52,740 bases of DNA from CAZART01 sp964487555 (GTDB lineage: Bacteria; Bacteroidota; Rhodothermia; Rhodothermales; VXPQ01), in NCBI GenBank assembly GCA_964487555.1, contig CAZART010000023.1, positions 1 through 52,740 on the forward strand, given 5' to 3'. The position numbers and the translations under genes are program-made. A model generated the notes under the pieces. It saw only the letters and a list, made by a program, of their open reading frames with translations. It did not search any database and had not been told where the DNA came from. This document shows positions 25,525 to 34,454 of this stretch, piece by piece; position 1 is the stretch's first letter, and each line of letters begins with the position of its first letter.

Positions 25525-27435
25525 CTATCGCACCGCGCGGCCGTTTAGCGCGGCGTTGATCGACGCCAGAAGCTCATCTCCTGTAAACGGCTTGCTCAAA
25601 TAGGCGTCAAATCCCCTCTCGAGGATTTCCTCCTTGTCACCGGGCAGTGCATGCGCGGTTACGGCGACCATGGGAACATCCGAGTACGTATTCATAGCTC
25701 GGAGCTTCCCGGCGATGTCGCCCCCGCTCAGTCCGTTTCCGAGGTTGAAGTCCATAAGGACAAGGTCGAACGCCTGCTCACGCGCAAGCTGCAGGGCCGT
25801 TTCGGCGTCTCCGGCCGTTCGAACGTCGAAAACTTCTTCGAGGAGACTCTCGACCAGAAAGCGCGTGTCATCGTTGTCCTCCACGAGGAGAATGCGAGTG
25901 CCCTCGAGCACGCCTGTAGCGACACCGTGGGAGTCTACCGTAGCATCATGATCCGTCGGGAGGGTTGTCGCCGCCGTGTCCGCCGTGGCGGTTGCGCCGT
26001 GCCTGAATCGAGGGAAGGTGAGGGTAAATGTGCTGGAGCGGCCCTTCCGGCTTTCAGCTTCGATGTTTCCATTCATCAGGTCCGCAAGCCCTTTCGCGAT
26101 TGACAGCCCGAGCCCGGTTCCTTCGTGTGAGCGGCTTAGCCCGCTGCTTTCCTGCTTGAATGGATCGAACAAGTCGGCCAGGAACTCTTCGGAAATGCCG
26201 ATGCCCGTATCCGTCACCGAAATAGCGACCCTATCGTCGCGCAGAAAAACGCGGACGCGAATGTAGCCTTTTTTGGTGAATTTGACGGCATTGCCGATCA
26301 GATTCTGGAGAATGCTGCCGAGGGCGCCGCGGTCGAGCCGTGCGCAAGCGTGTCGGGCCGCGTCGTCGATCTTAAGAGACAGGTCGAGACCCTTTTCGGC
26401 CGCTCGGGGTGCGAAGAGATGAACGACCTTCTCCGTTTCGTCGGCGAGGTTCAATACCCTGGGCTCCAGCGCAACGCGTCCCGCCTCAAGTCGTGAGAGC
26501 GTGAGGACGGCCTCCAAGGTGTTCATGAGACGGTGCCCGCTCCGTTCGATGAGCTCGACGTATTTGCGCTCGTGTTCACCCACGCGTCCAGCGAGATGCG
26601 AGGTGAAGCCGATAATGCCCGTCAGCGGCGTACGAATCTCGTGGCTCATGTTCGCCAGAAACACGGACTTGGCTTTGTTTGCGGCTTCGGCCGCCTCCTT
26701 AGCTTCGCGCAGCCGCGATTCGTTGTGTTTCCGCTCAGTAATGTCCTCGAGAGTACCTTCGAAATACGTCACGTGCCCCGTCGCATCACGTGCCACGTTG
26801 GCGTTTAGTCGGAAGTAGACGAAGCTACCGCCCTTCTTCACCCATCGAAGTTCATGCCCTTCGATCCTGTCGTCACTGTTACTGCAAACCTTCAGCAGTC
26901 TCTTGAGGAACAGCTCGCCATCCTCGCTTTGGTCGAGTGCATGAGGGGAGTCGAACCCGAGCATACGGCCGAGCGCCGGATTTCCCAACAGCAAGTCCCC
27001 GTTGGAATCCAGTCGGAAGATGCCGACGAGCGCGTTCTCGACGAAGGACTGGTAGCGCTGCTCCGACTGCTCACGTAGGCGGAGGAAGACTCCGATACGG
27101 GCCGCTAGCTCGGCCTTCTTGATCGGCACGCGAAGCACGTCATCAAAGCCGGCTTTCAGCCACGGAGCACTATCGTCGCCTCGAGGCAAAGCCAGAAGGA
27201 TGGGCAGAAACGATGCGCCACCGCGCCACTTGAGGTTGAGCAGATCTTCACCGCACGCCGCCGCTAGACTCGAGTCGCAAATGATAAGGCTGACATCGTC
27301 CCATCTCTCGTTGGTGACGTCGAGGACATCCCCAAGGCGAGTCGTATGCCCCAGCTCTTGCAGGAAACCGGACAGCAGCGTTCGATCAGACGCCACCGCG
27401 ACAAGAAGTCCGACTTTGTGGGACGACGTAACCAT
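25525..27435 (-). CDS. Hybrid histidine kinase (REC-PAS-HisKA-HATPase-REC), coupled to KaiC
   Basis: 636 residues, soluble. Domains: receiver-like at 1-120 with a possible acceptor in LIICDSSL (D54) and VPIKK; PAS at about 125-235 (VGIFRLDSNGDLLLGNPAL); HisKA H-box VFLANMSHEIRTP with H265; HATPase_c to about 475 (NLIGNAVKFT, GTGLGLSI); linker; C-terminal receiver with LVLMDFNLG, acceptor D562, and YLSKPF. Its ATG shares one base with the KaiC stop codon (TAATG), so the two are translated together and the kinase is the likely partner of the KaiC protein. There is no DNA-binding domain. It is a paralogue of the kinase at 21278-22756, with an extra N-terminal receiver. Confidence 0.93.
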   Translation of the reverse strand: MVTSSHKVGLLVAVASDRTLLSGFLQELGHTTRLGDVLDVTNERWDDVSLIICDSSLAAACGEDLLNLKWRGGASFLPILLALPRGDDSAPWLKAGFDDVLRVPIKKAELAARIGVFLRLREQSEQRYQSFVENALVGIFRLDSNGDLLLGNPALGRMLGFDSPHALDQSEDGELFLKRLLKVCSNSDDRIEGHELRWVKKGGSFVYFRLNANVARDATGHVTYFEGTLEDITERKHNESRLREAKEAAEAANKAKSVFLANMSHEIRTPLTGIIGFTSHLAGRVGEHERKYVELIERSGHRLMNTLEAVLTLSRLEAGRVALEPRVLNLADETEKVVHLFAPRAAEKGLDLSLKIDDAARHACARLDRGALGSILQNLIGNAVKFTKKGYIRVRVFLRDDRVAISVTDTGIGISEEFLADLFDPFKQESSGLSRSHEGTGLGLSIAKGLADLMNGNIEAESRKGRSSTFTLTFPRFRHGATATADTAATTLPTDHDATVDSHGVATGVLEGTRILLVEDNDDTRFLVESLLEEVFDVRTAGDAETALQLAREQAFDLVLMDFNLGNGLSGGDIAGKLRAMNTYSDVPMVAVTAHALPGDKEEILERGFDAYLSKPFTGDELLASINAALNGRAVR

Positions 27436-28925
27436 TATCGGAAAGCACTTCGAGCCGGGTTGGCCTCGTTCGTAGTGATAGGCGCGCCAGAAAGGATATT
27501 CGTCAGTGACGTCAATTCATCGCTTACTTCGAGACCGTCTGCAGTGATTCGATACTCACGGAGCCCCGCCTGAGCCGGGCCATGTCGCTTTTTCAAGCAC
27601 GTGATCACCTTTATAACGCTGCCTTTGTACTCCGCATAACGCAGCAGAATGATGTTGTCGAATGTGTGGCTCACCCCGAGATCCGAGGCGACAAGCGGGC
27701 CGGTAATGTGCTGAACCTCGTTGATCGCGATCGTGGTGACTTCCTGGCGATTCAGATACGTCACCATATTGTGCACGTTTGCCACGGTGGACCCGAATTC
27801 CTCCATTGAAAGATCATAGCCGCGGAGGCTATCGATCATCACGGTCTTAACGCCGTGGTCTTCCACGGCGCGGCGGACGATGCCCAGGAATTCGTCAGGG
27901 TACAGCTCCAAGGGATTTACGCGGTCGATTCGCAGCATATCCGACTCAATCATCCTCGAGAGCGGGATACCGACGGACTCCGCGCGCGAGACAATGGACA
28001 CAGGTGCTTCCTCGAAGGAAAAGATAACCGCGCCTCGGCCGTCGCGAACAGCCTCGGCCAGCAGCTTTGTCCCGAGCGTCGTTTTGCCCGCACCCACAGG
28101 ACCGGAGATAATGGTCGTAGTCCCCGATTCGAGGCCGCCACCTAGCAGGTGGTCGAGCTCTTCGATTCCGGAGGACAGCTGATATTGGCCAGGGCGGACA
28201 TTGCCGGGTGCTTCGATTCGTCGTGGAAAGAGCACCATTCCACGGCTTGTAAGACGAAGGGGATGAAATCCGGACATAAAATCCGAGCCCCTGAGCTTCT
28301 CGATCTGGAGGCTTCGAAGTCCGACGACCCGCCGGGGCGAAACCTCCATCCTCAATCGGATGATGCCGTCGACGGCAAGGGCTACGGAGGTTTCGTGATC
28401 CATTTCGGCAGGTTCGTACGTAAGAAACGAGGTACAGCCCGAACGATTAAGAAAGGTGACGAGGCGAAGGATTTGCTTGCGAAACTGATAGTCGTCTGCC
28501 GACAAATAACGCAGTTGCGTCAGTGAGTCAACAACGACTCGGTCGGGCCGATATCTATCGATGGCATCATAGATGCCGTCCCACATGGGAGCCCGCTCCA
28601 CTTCGCTGGGCGGAAATATGTTGTATTCTTCGACGTCGGCATCGGGCGCGTCAATCAGAGGATTCAAGTCGACAAAATTGATCTTGTCTAGATCCCAGCC
28701 GAAGCCGCCGACATTTCGCGCGATATTTTCGCGTGGTTCTGCAAGGGTGATGTAGAGGCCCTTCTCTTTCCGGCCTTCACCGTTAAGAAGCCACTGCGTT
28801 GATGCAATGGTTTTACCTGTTCCTGCGGCGCCCACCAGCAGGTAGGAATGATTTGGGATGATCCCGCCCTTCAAAATCTCGTCGAGGCCGGGGATGCCGG
28901 TGGACGTTCGTATTGCTGCGGCCAT
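27435..28925 (-). CDS. Two-domain KaiC-family ATPase
   Basis: 496 residues with two RecA-like domains. CI has Walker A GAAGTGKT (32-39); CII has GPVGAGKT (275-282). In cyanobacterial KaiC each domain carries paired catalytic glutamates. Here CII keeps them (FSFEE, 305-306), while CI reads TLAEP with only one (E63). The autophosphorylation region of CII, aligned to S. elongatus KaiC from memory, reads SDLGVSHTFD: the S431 position is serine (S419) but T432 is histidine (H420). No kaiA or kaiB gene is near. It is translationally coupled to a hybrid histidine kinase, so the pair is more likely a signalling switch than a full clock. A RadA/GvpD-like ATPase is less likely, given the two KaiC domains. 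Confidence 0.9.
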   Translation of the reverse strand: MAAAIRTSTGIPGLDEILKGGIIPNHSYLLVGAAGTGKTIASTQWLLNGEGRKEKGLYITLAEPRENIARNVGGFGWDLDKINFVDLNPLIDAPDADVEEYNIFPPSEVERAPMWDGIYDAIDRYRPDRVVVDSLTQLRYLSADDYQFRKQILRLVTFLNRSGCTSFLTYEPAEMDHETSVALAVDGIIRLRMEVSPRRVVGLRSLQIEKLRGSDFMSGFHPLRLTSRGMVLFPRRIEAPGNVRPGQYQLSSGIEELDHLLGGGLESGTTTIISGPVGAGKTTLGTKLLAEAVRDGRGAVIFSFEEAPVSIVSRAESVGIPLSRMIESDMLRIDRVNPLELYPDEFLGIVRRAVEDHGVKTVMIDSLRGYDLSMEEFGSTVANVHNMVTYLNRQEVTTIAINEVQHITGPLVASDLGVSHTFDNIILLRYAEYKGSVIKVITCLKKRHGPAQAGLREYRITADGLEVSDELTSLTNILSGAPITTNEANPARSAFR

Positions 28926-29307
28926 ATCGTTCTGTACAAGCGCACCGAGGACGCGGTATTTGCCCTGGGAGGCGAATCGCTACCGGCGCCGCCAAAAAGC
29001 TCATTTTTCCACATGCAGAGAAATCTCAACCCGAAAGAGGCGTCGCAGGATTCGTGCTTGGAGGCAACGCACGGCGGTCTCTCCTACATATATGTGGTTT
29101 ATTACATGACGACCGGAATACGGATCTGGCGTCGAGGAATCACACGAGGACCGTGCCGTCTTCATCTCGCTGACGAGTCCCGACGGTCGGCGGAAGGACA
29201 AGCTGCTCTCGACGAACGGCTGGTTCAGCAGCTCGTCGGAGCGATGGTGCAGCAGCAGGCCAATATGCACAAGCAGGTGCTCTTCATGCCGCGGAGCGCA
29301 GGGCTGC
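28926..29307. other. Intergenic region upstream of the kaiC operon
   Basis: No gene is supported. Open stretches exist on both strands (for example 29001-29270 minus), but none has a ribosome-binding site or recognisable pattern. An AT-rich segment with the palindrome ACATATATGT near 29087-29096 is the best place for a kaiC promoter; I cannot fix a -10/-33 pair. Confidence 0.4.
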
Positions 29308-31047
29308 CTAGATCCGATCGCTGCTCAGTCGAACGTCCTTAGCCTTCAGCTGAAGCGATGTGCGTCCATTCCATGTGTTCTCCTCGAGGTGAAAAAGGAA
29401 GTCGAACGGCTCTCCCGAGCGCCAGCTGTGTTCGAGCAGGCTTGATTGGTCACCGAGGCCAAATCCGATCACGTCGAGAGAACTTCCCGCCTCGTCCTGC
29501 CGCACCGCGAATTTGAGGTGTTTTCCATTGCGACCCACGGTTCGGGACGGGCGCGAAAGGTGAATGCCATCAGCGCGAAAGACCGGCCTGTCGTTTTCGG
29601 GGCCGAATGGCGCGAATTGTTTGAGGATCGCCCAGAATCGTGCGTCGATGTCGGCCAGATCAACCTTCGCATCGACGTTGATGGCCGGATGAAGCACGTC
29701 GGGCGTCACCACGCGCCCGACCGCCTCGTCGAGGCGATCTCGAAAGGCCGGTACATCGTCGACGCGGAGGGTAATTCCGGCTGCAAAATTGTGGCCTCCG
29801 AATTCCACGAGCAGATCGCGGCAGTCATGCAGCGCGTTGTAGATGTTGATGCCGGCGATCGAACGGGCGGATCCTTTCGCATAGCCGTTGTTCGTTCCCA
29901 GGAGGATGGTCGGGCGATAAAATCGCTCCACAAGGCGGCTCGCGACAATCCCGATCACACCCAAATGCCAGTCCGGCTGATGAAGGACGATAGAATGACG
30001 CGTTCGTGAGGTCAACTGTCGCTCAGCAAGCTCGAGGGCAGCGTCGAGCGTCCCCTGATCGATGATGCGGCGCTCGCCGTTGATGCGTTCGAGATCGACA
30101 GCCATGGCGGCAGCGCGTCCTTCGTCGTTCTCCAACAGAAGGGCGACGGCCCGCCCGGCGTCGCCGAGACGCCCTGCGGCATTGATGCGCGGCCCGATGC
30201 CGAAAACGATGTCTCTTCCTGAGCATGCCGAAAGGTCCATGCGTGCGGATTCGGCGAGTTTGCGGATGCCGACCCGGGTACTCGACTGAAGAAGCAGGAG
30301 GCCGGAGGCAAGCAGGATGCGGTTTTCCCCCTGCACGGGAACGATGTCGCTAGCGGTGGCAAGGGCCACGAGATCCAGGTAAGCGTCGGCGGCATCCGGC
30401 GATCGCCCGAGCCGCTGAAGGACGGCTCGGATGAGCTTGTAGCCCATGGCACATCCACAGAGATCCTTGAACGGATACGAGCAATCGGGACGTTTAGGAT
30501 CGAGGACAGCCAGCGCTTCCGGCAGCTCCGTTTTTGGCGTGTGATGATCACAGATGATCAGGTCGAGGCCCCTCTCGCGGGCGTACCGAGCCTCGTTAAT
30601 GGCCGTGACGCCGCAGTCCACGGCAATGACGATCCGTGCGCCGGCATCGGCCGCATGCTTGATGCCGGCCTCACAGAGCCCGTAGCCGTGCTCGAACCGA
30701 TTCGGGATAAAGTACTCGACGTCACCGTCGAGGTCCCGAAGCGCCGATACGAGGAGCGCCGTGGCGGTTGTGCCGTCGACGTCATAATCGCCGTACACGA
30801 GGATCTTCTCACCGCTCTGCAACGCATGGGCCAGCCGATCGGCGGCCGCGTCCATGTCTTTCATCAAGAACGGATCGTGGAGCGAAGTCAGGCTCGGCCG
30901 AAAAAAAAGCCGCGCGCGCTCAAACGTATCAATTCCGCGCAGGACCAGGGCCCGTGCGAGCGCCTCCGGTAGGTCGTTCAGCGAGCGCCGAACGTGGGCG
31001 ACGACATCGGGAGACGGCAGGGACCTAAGGGTCCAGCGATACTTCAT
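29308..31047 (-). CDS. recJ: Single-stranded-DNA-specific exonuclease RecJ
   Basis: 579 residues, the usual RecJ length. The DHH phosphoesterase domain has VYGDYDVDGTTATALL (about 82-97), VIAVDCGVTA and ICDHHTPKTELPEA (the DHH motif). The DHHA1 domain has FGGHNFAAGI near residue 418. A C-terminal OB-fold region follows and ends VRLSSDRI. RecJ degrades single-stranded DNA 5' to 3' in RecF-pathway recombination and base-excision and mismatch repair, using two metal ions. It is divergent from the MFS gene; the leader between them holds a candidate structured RNA. Confidence 0.96.
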   Translation of the reverse strand: MKYRWTLRSLPSPDVVAHVRRSLNDLPEALARALVLRGIDTFERARLFFRPSLTSLHDPFLMKDMDAAADRLAHALQSGEKILVYGDYDVDGTTATALLVSALRDLDGDVEYFIPNRFEHGYGLCEAGIKHAADAGARIVIAVDCGVTAINEARYARERGLDLIICDHHTPKTELPEALAVLDPKRPDCSYPFKDLCGCAMGYKLIRAVLQRLGRSPDAADAYLDLVALATASDIVPVQGENRILLASGLLLLQSSTRVGIRKLAESARMDLSACSGRDIVFGIGPRINAAGRLGDAGRAVALLLENDEGRAAAMAVDLERINGERRIIDQGTLDAALELAERQLTSRTRHSIVLHQPDWHLGVIGIVASRLVERFYRPTILLGTNNGYAKGSARSIAGINIYNALHDCRDLLVEFGGHNFAAGITLRVDDVPAFRDRLDEAVGRVVTPDVLHPAINVDAKVDLADIDARFWAILKQFAPFGPENDRPVFRADGIHLSRPSRTVGRNGKHLKFAVRQDEAGSSLDVIGFGLGDQSSLLEHSWRSGEPFDFLFHLEENTWNGRTSLQLKAKDVRLSSDRI

Positions 31048-31098
31048 GAAGTGCGGGTTGAGAGGCTCGGAATGCGTACGCGGATAATTTCTATAAAT

Positions 31099-31183
31099 AA
31101 TGTAGCGCCGGAGGGTGCCAACATCCTGTCACTGCCGCCCACGCAATGTATACGATGCAGGTGGGGGCTCCAGGCGCGACATT
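31099..31183. ncRNA. Candidate structured RNA: three-way junction of about 85 nt
   Basis: The region can fold into three helices. P1 pairs AATGT (31099-31103) with ACATT (31179-31183), then GCGCCGGAG (31105-31113) with CTCC-A-GGCGC (31168-31177), about 14 bp with one bulge and one mismatch. P2 is a short stem within 31114-31133. P3 pairs CC-g-CCCAC-GCA (31135-31145) with TGC-ag-GTGGGGG (31156-31167). It lies between the divergent recJ and MFS genes, and either strand could be transcribed. It matches no riboswitch family that I can place; parts recall the cobalamin core (GGTG..TCC, CTG, CGCAA) but the B12 box is missing. The folding was done by eye, so this is a candidate only. Confidence 0.35.
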
Positions 31184-31366
31184 TTAAATGCTTGTAATGG
31201 GACGTGCGTCATTGAGGTAGATAGATAGCGATGTCGGCGTCCCGGGTCTCTGTCCGGAGGGCGCGTCCACGCCTCCACGCTACGCCGCGCCGCTTCGATC
31301 CCCAACCGCATGCGCCCGAATTAGCGACGAATTACACCGCCCTCGCCCGAAGCGGCCGGGACCTCC

Positions 31367-32674
31367 ATGCGGCGTCAATCGTATTGCCATTCGCCCCGCG
31401 CAATCCGCAACCCGCCCCATATTTTGCCCGACCGTTCCGAACAGTACGTCGTCCTTTTCGCGCTCTGGCTGATGGTCTTCTCGGCCAGCAGTCAGGTCAT
31501 CATCATTTCTCCGATTCTCCCGCGCATCGGGGAAGCGCTCGCTGTGCCGGAGGCACTCCTGGGAACGCTGGTGACGTCCTACGCGGTCATGCTCAGTGTC
31601 TTTGCGCTGATCATCGGTCCCATCTCGGACAAGTTCGGCCGCCGCCGGGTCCTGCTTATCGGCTCGGGATTTATGACCATATCGCTTCTACTTCACGGCG
31701 TCGCAGATACCTACTTCTCGCTGCTAGCCGTCCGGGCGCTCGCCGGGGCTGCGGGGGGTACGTTGAGCGGCGCGGCCGTGGCCTACGTCGGCGACTACTT
31801 CCCGTATCACCGACGGGGATGGGCCAACGGATGGGTGATGAGCGGCATCGCATTCGGGCAGATCATCGGCATTCCGATCGGTACGCTCCTCGCTGATCTG
31901 ATCAACTATCGATGGCCGTTCCTGATGTTCAGCCTGACGATGGGCGCGGCGTTCGTGCTCATATGGCGCGGGGTTCCTCAGCCCGACGTCAAACGTGACC
32001 AGCGTAATCTTTCGTTGAAGCGGGCCATCAGAGACTACGTCGGATTGATTAAAAACCCGGTCACGGGCTCGGCGGCGGCGACGTACTTCCTTATGTTCAT
32101 GAGCATTGGATTTTTCGTGATTTACCTTCCGGCGTGGCTCGAAACGAGCCTGAATGTATCGGGAGGAGCGATCGCATCTCTCTTTCTTATAGGAGGCCTG
32201 GCGAACGTGATTACCGGACCCCTCGCCGGCAAGCTGTCCGATCGCATAGGTCGCAAGCCCCTCGTGATCAGTTCGTGTACCGGCCTGGCCATCGTTATGC
32301 TACTAACGACGTACGTGATCCACAGTATGTGGATGGCCTACGTGATGTTTGGGCTGGCGATGATCATGATCGCCATGCGCATCAGCCCCCTACAATCTCT
32401 CCTTTCGGCGCTGATCCCGGATGCCAGGCGCGGTATCCTGATGAGCCTTGCTGTGGCCGTCGGTCAGGTAGGTATTGGAATCAGCGGCGCCGTGGCGGGG
32501 CCGATGTACGCGGAATACGGTTACCTGAGTAACTCCGTGCTCGGCGCCATCGCGATTGCATTGATGGCGGTACTGGTGTGGAAGGTACTGCCGGAACCTA
32601 CGGGCGAGAAGATAGAAGAGGGGGAAGGGGAACGCAACGTTGAGACGATCGGGCTCGCCGAAGTGCGGTCGTAG
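31367..32674 (+). CDS. Major facilitator superfamily transporter
   Basis: 435 residues with about twelve membrane helices. The MFS motif between helices 2 and 3 is GPISDKFGRRRVLLIG, echoed between helices 8 and 9 by GPLAGKLSDRIGRKPLVI. The motif-C-like GIAFGQIIGIPIG in helix 5 suggests an antiporter of the drug/proton type (DHA1), but the substrate is unknown. The N-terminus carries about 20 extra residues before helix 1. The 319-base upstream region holds the candidate structured RNA, which could act as its leader. The C-terminal tail is acidic. Confidence 0.88.
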   Translation: MRRQSYCHSPRAIRNPPHILPDRSEQYVVLFALWLMVFSASSQVIIISPILPRIGEALAVPEALLGTLVTSYAVMLSVFALIIGPISDKFGRRRVLLIGSGFMTISLLLHGVADTYFSLLAVRALAGAAGGTLSGAAVAYVGDYFPYHRRGWANGWVMSGIAFGQIIGIPIGTLLADLINYRWPFLMFSLTMGAAFVLIWRGVPQPDVKRDQRNLSLKRAIRDYVGLIKNPVTGSAAATYFLMFMSIGFFVIYLPAWLETSLNVSGGAIASLFLIGGLANVITGPLAGKLSDRIGRKPLVISSCTGLAIVMLLTTYVIHSMWMAYVMFGLAMIMIAMRISPLQSLLSALIPDARRGILMSLAVAVGQVGIGISGAVAGPMYAEYGYLSNSVLGAIAIALMAVLVWKVLPEPTGEKIEEGEGERNVETIGLAEVRS

Positions 32675-32745
32675 AGGAGCGGCCGGCCCGCCAGACGGGA
32701 ATACCCGCCCCGCCAACGTGGCGCCGAGGCCACGAGCATCTGGGG

Positions 32746-32795
32746 CATGAGACCATGAGCCATGAGATGAGTCCATGATGCCTTGAGGACATGAG
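32746..32795 (+). repeat. Clustered CATGAG hexamers upstream of the DUF721 gene
   Basis: CATGAG occurs at 32746, 32754, 32761 and 32790, with a CATGAT variant at 32774, all on one strand in 50 bases. Spacing is irregular, so this is a degenerate short repeat rather than a clean tandem array. It lies just before the start of the DciA-like gene at 32810. Confidence 0.6.
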
Positions 32796-32809
32796 GACGG
32801 GATAGCGCC

Positions 32810-33103
32810 ATGTCGAGGTCAGATAAGCCAAAACCCATCGGGAAAGTGCTCGACGCCATCGTCGACCGGCTCGGGATTCGCGCAAAGCTCTCGGAAGCTG
32901 AGATCGTCGAAGCGTGGGCCTCGCTCGCAGGCGCGAAGGTCAATGCGGTGACCGATTCCGCATGGCTGAAAGGGGATACGCTCTACGTCAAAGTGAACTC
33001 AGCCGTCTGGCGCCAGCAACTGCACATGAATCGAACGGAGTGGCGAGAGCGCCTCAATCACGAACTCGGAAAAGAGCGAATCGCAGAGATCGTGTTCCGA
33101 TGA
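32810..33103 (+). CDS. DUF721 (DciA-like) protein
   Basis: 97 residues, the length of the stand-alone DUF721 domain. An N-terminal helix (PIGKVLDAIVDRLGI) precedes EAWASLAGAKVNAVTDSAWLKGDTLYV and a C-terminal part VNSAVWRQQLHMNRTEWRERL, which is the conserved DUF721 core. In bacteria without DnaC, DciA-family DUF721 proteins load or recruit the DnaB replicative helicase. In Bacteroidota the gene often sits by recF; here it is alone. It is about 20 kb from the candidate origin. Confidence 0.82.
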   Translation: MSRSDKPKPIGKVLDAIVDRLGIRAKLSEAEIVEAWASLAGAKVNAVTDSAWLKGDTLYVKVNSAVWRQQLHMNRTEWRERLNHELGKERIAEIVFR

Positions 33104-33163
33104 TATTCGCTCGTCGTGCTCCCGGCTAGACGTTTGACTCAGTGCGTATGAAGATCGAAGAAT

Positions 33164-34417
33164 CTACTCCGTCCATTTCTTGAACGCGACGGATGTGTTG
33201 TGCCCGCCAAATCCGAATGCGTTGCTCACCGCGATGTTTACCGTTCGATCCTGCGGCTTGTTGAACGTGTAGTTGAGGTCGCAGTGTTCGTCCGGGTTCT
33301 TAAAATTGATCGTCGGCGGGACGCGATCATGTACGGTCGCAAGCACGGCGGCAATCGCCTCGATGGCCCCCGCGGCGCCGAGGAGATGGCCCGTCATGCT
33401 CTTGGTTGACGATAGGTTCATTTTGTAGGCATGCGCGCCGAATACCTGTTTGATAGCCTTCGTTTCGGCGACGTCGCCAAGGGGTGTCGAGGTGCCGTGC
33501 ATGTTTAGATAGTCCACGTCATCCGGTGCTATTCCAGCGTCGTTCAGCAGCGAACGCATTGCAAGCGCTGCGCCGGCGCCGTCCGGATCGGGTGCCGTGA
33601 TGTGATGTGCATCCGCGGACATTCCCACGCCGATCACCTCGGCATAGATGTGAGCGCCCCTCCTTTGAGCGTGCTCGAGTTCTTCGAGGATCAAGCATCC
33701 GGCCCCCTCACCGAGGACAAAACCGTCGCGCAGTGCGTCGAAGGGACGGCTGGCGGAAGCCGGCTCATCATTCCGAGTCGACAGAGCTTTCAGTGCGTTA
33801 AAGCCGCCGACGCCGAGCTCCGTGACGCTGGCTTCGCTGCCGCCACTGAGAATGGCATCAGCTTGACCACGCTGAATCAGCATGTAAGCGTCGCCGATAT
33901 TGTTGTTGCCGGTGGCGCACGCCGACACGATGCAGTAGTTCGGGCCTCGGAAACCGTACTGCATGGAAATATGCCCGCTCGCGATGTCCGGGATCATCAT
34001 GGGGATGAAAAACGGAGAGATGCGGCGCGGCCCACTCTCGAGATACGTGGCCGTCTGATCCTGAAAGGTCTGTAAGCCTCCAATTCCGCTGCCGAAGATG
34101 ACCCCGATGCGGTCTTTGAGATCCTGCGGAAGTTCACCGTCGAGCCCCGCATCGTTAACGGCCTGGATGGCGACGACCATTGCGTACTGGGCAAATCGGT
34201 CCAGCCGCCGAGTGGCCTTTTTCTCGAAGTACTCGTGCGGATCGAACCCCTTGAGCTCACAGGCGAATTTCGTGTCGAACTTCTCCGGGTCGAAATAGGT
34301 GATGTGAGCGGCCCCGCTGACCGCGTCCATCATGCCTTCCCAAAAACTGTCTACGGATAATCCGAGAGGCGTAAGCGCGCCCAGGCCCGTGATAACTACT
34401 CTGCGTCCGTTCTGCAT
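33164..34417 (-). CDS. fabF: 3-oxoacyl-ACP synthase II
   Basis: 417 residues. The N-terminus has RRVVITGLGALTPLG. The active-site cysteine C167 lies in VSACATGNNN; the two catalytic histidines lie in NMHGTSTPLGD and STKSMTGHLLGAAG. FabF condenses malonyl-ACP with a growing acyl-ACP in fatty-acid elongation and is cytosolic. It follows acpP on the same strand with 68 bases between, in which a stable hairpin lies. The ATG is 34415-34417. Confidence 0.97.
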   Translation of the reverse strand: MQNGRRVVITGLGALTPLGLSVDSFWEGMMDAVSGAAHITYFDPEKFDTKFACELKGFDPHEYFEKKATRRLDRFAQYAMVVAIQAVNDAGLDGELPQDLKDRIGVIFGSGIGGLQTFQDQTATYLESGPRRISPFFIPMMIPDIASGHISMQYGFRGPNYCIVSACATGNNNIGDAYMLIQRGQADAILSGGSEASVTELGVGGFNALKALSTRNDEPASASRPFDALRDGFVLGEGAGCLILEELEHAQRRGAHIYAEVIGVGMSADAHHITAPDPDGAGAALAMRSLLNDAGIAPDDVDYLNMHGTSTPLGDVAETKAIKQVFGAHAYKMNLSSTKSMTGHLLGAAGAIEAIAAVLATVHDRVPPTINFKNPDEHCDLNYTFNKPQDRTVNIAVSNAFGFGGHNTSVAFKKWTE

Positions 34418-34454
34418 GGATCGGTGTCGTCTCCGCCGAACAGCGAAAATGAGC

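Noticed and set aside
29001..29270. An 89-codon minus-strand frame between recJ and kaiC
   Set aside because: No ribosome-binding site, no family, and the opposite strand is equally open.
31105..31177. Cobalamin riboswitch
   Set aside because: Fragments resemble the core (GGTG, TCC, CTG, CGCAA), but the B12 box and correct order are missing, so I list it only as an unassigned structure.
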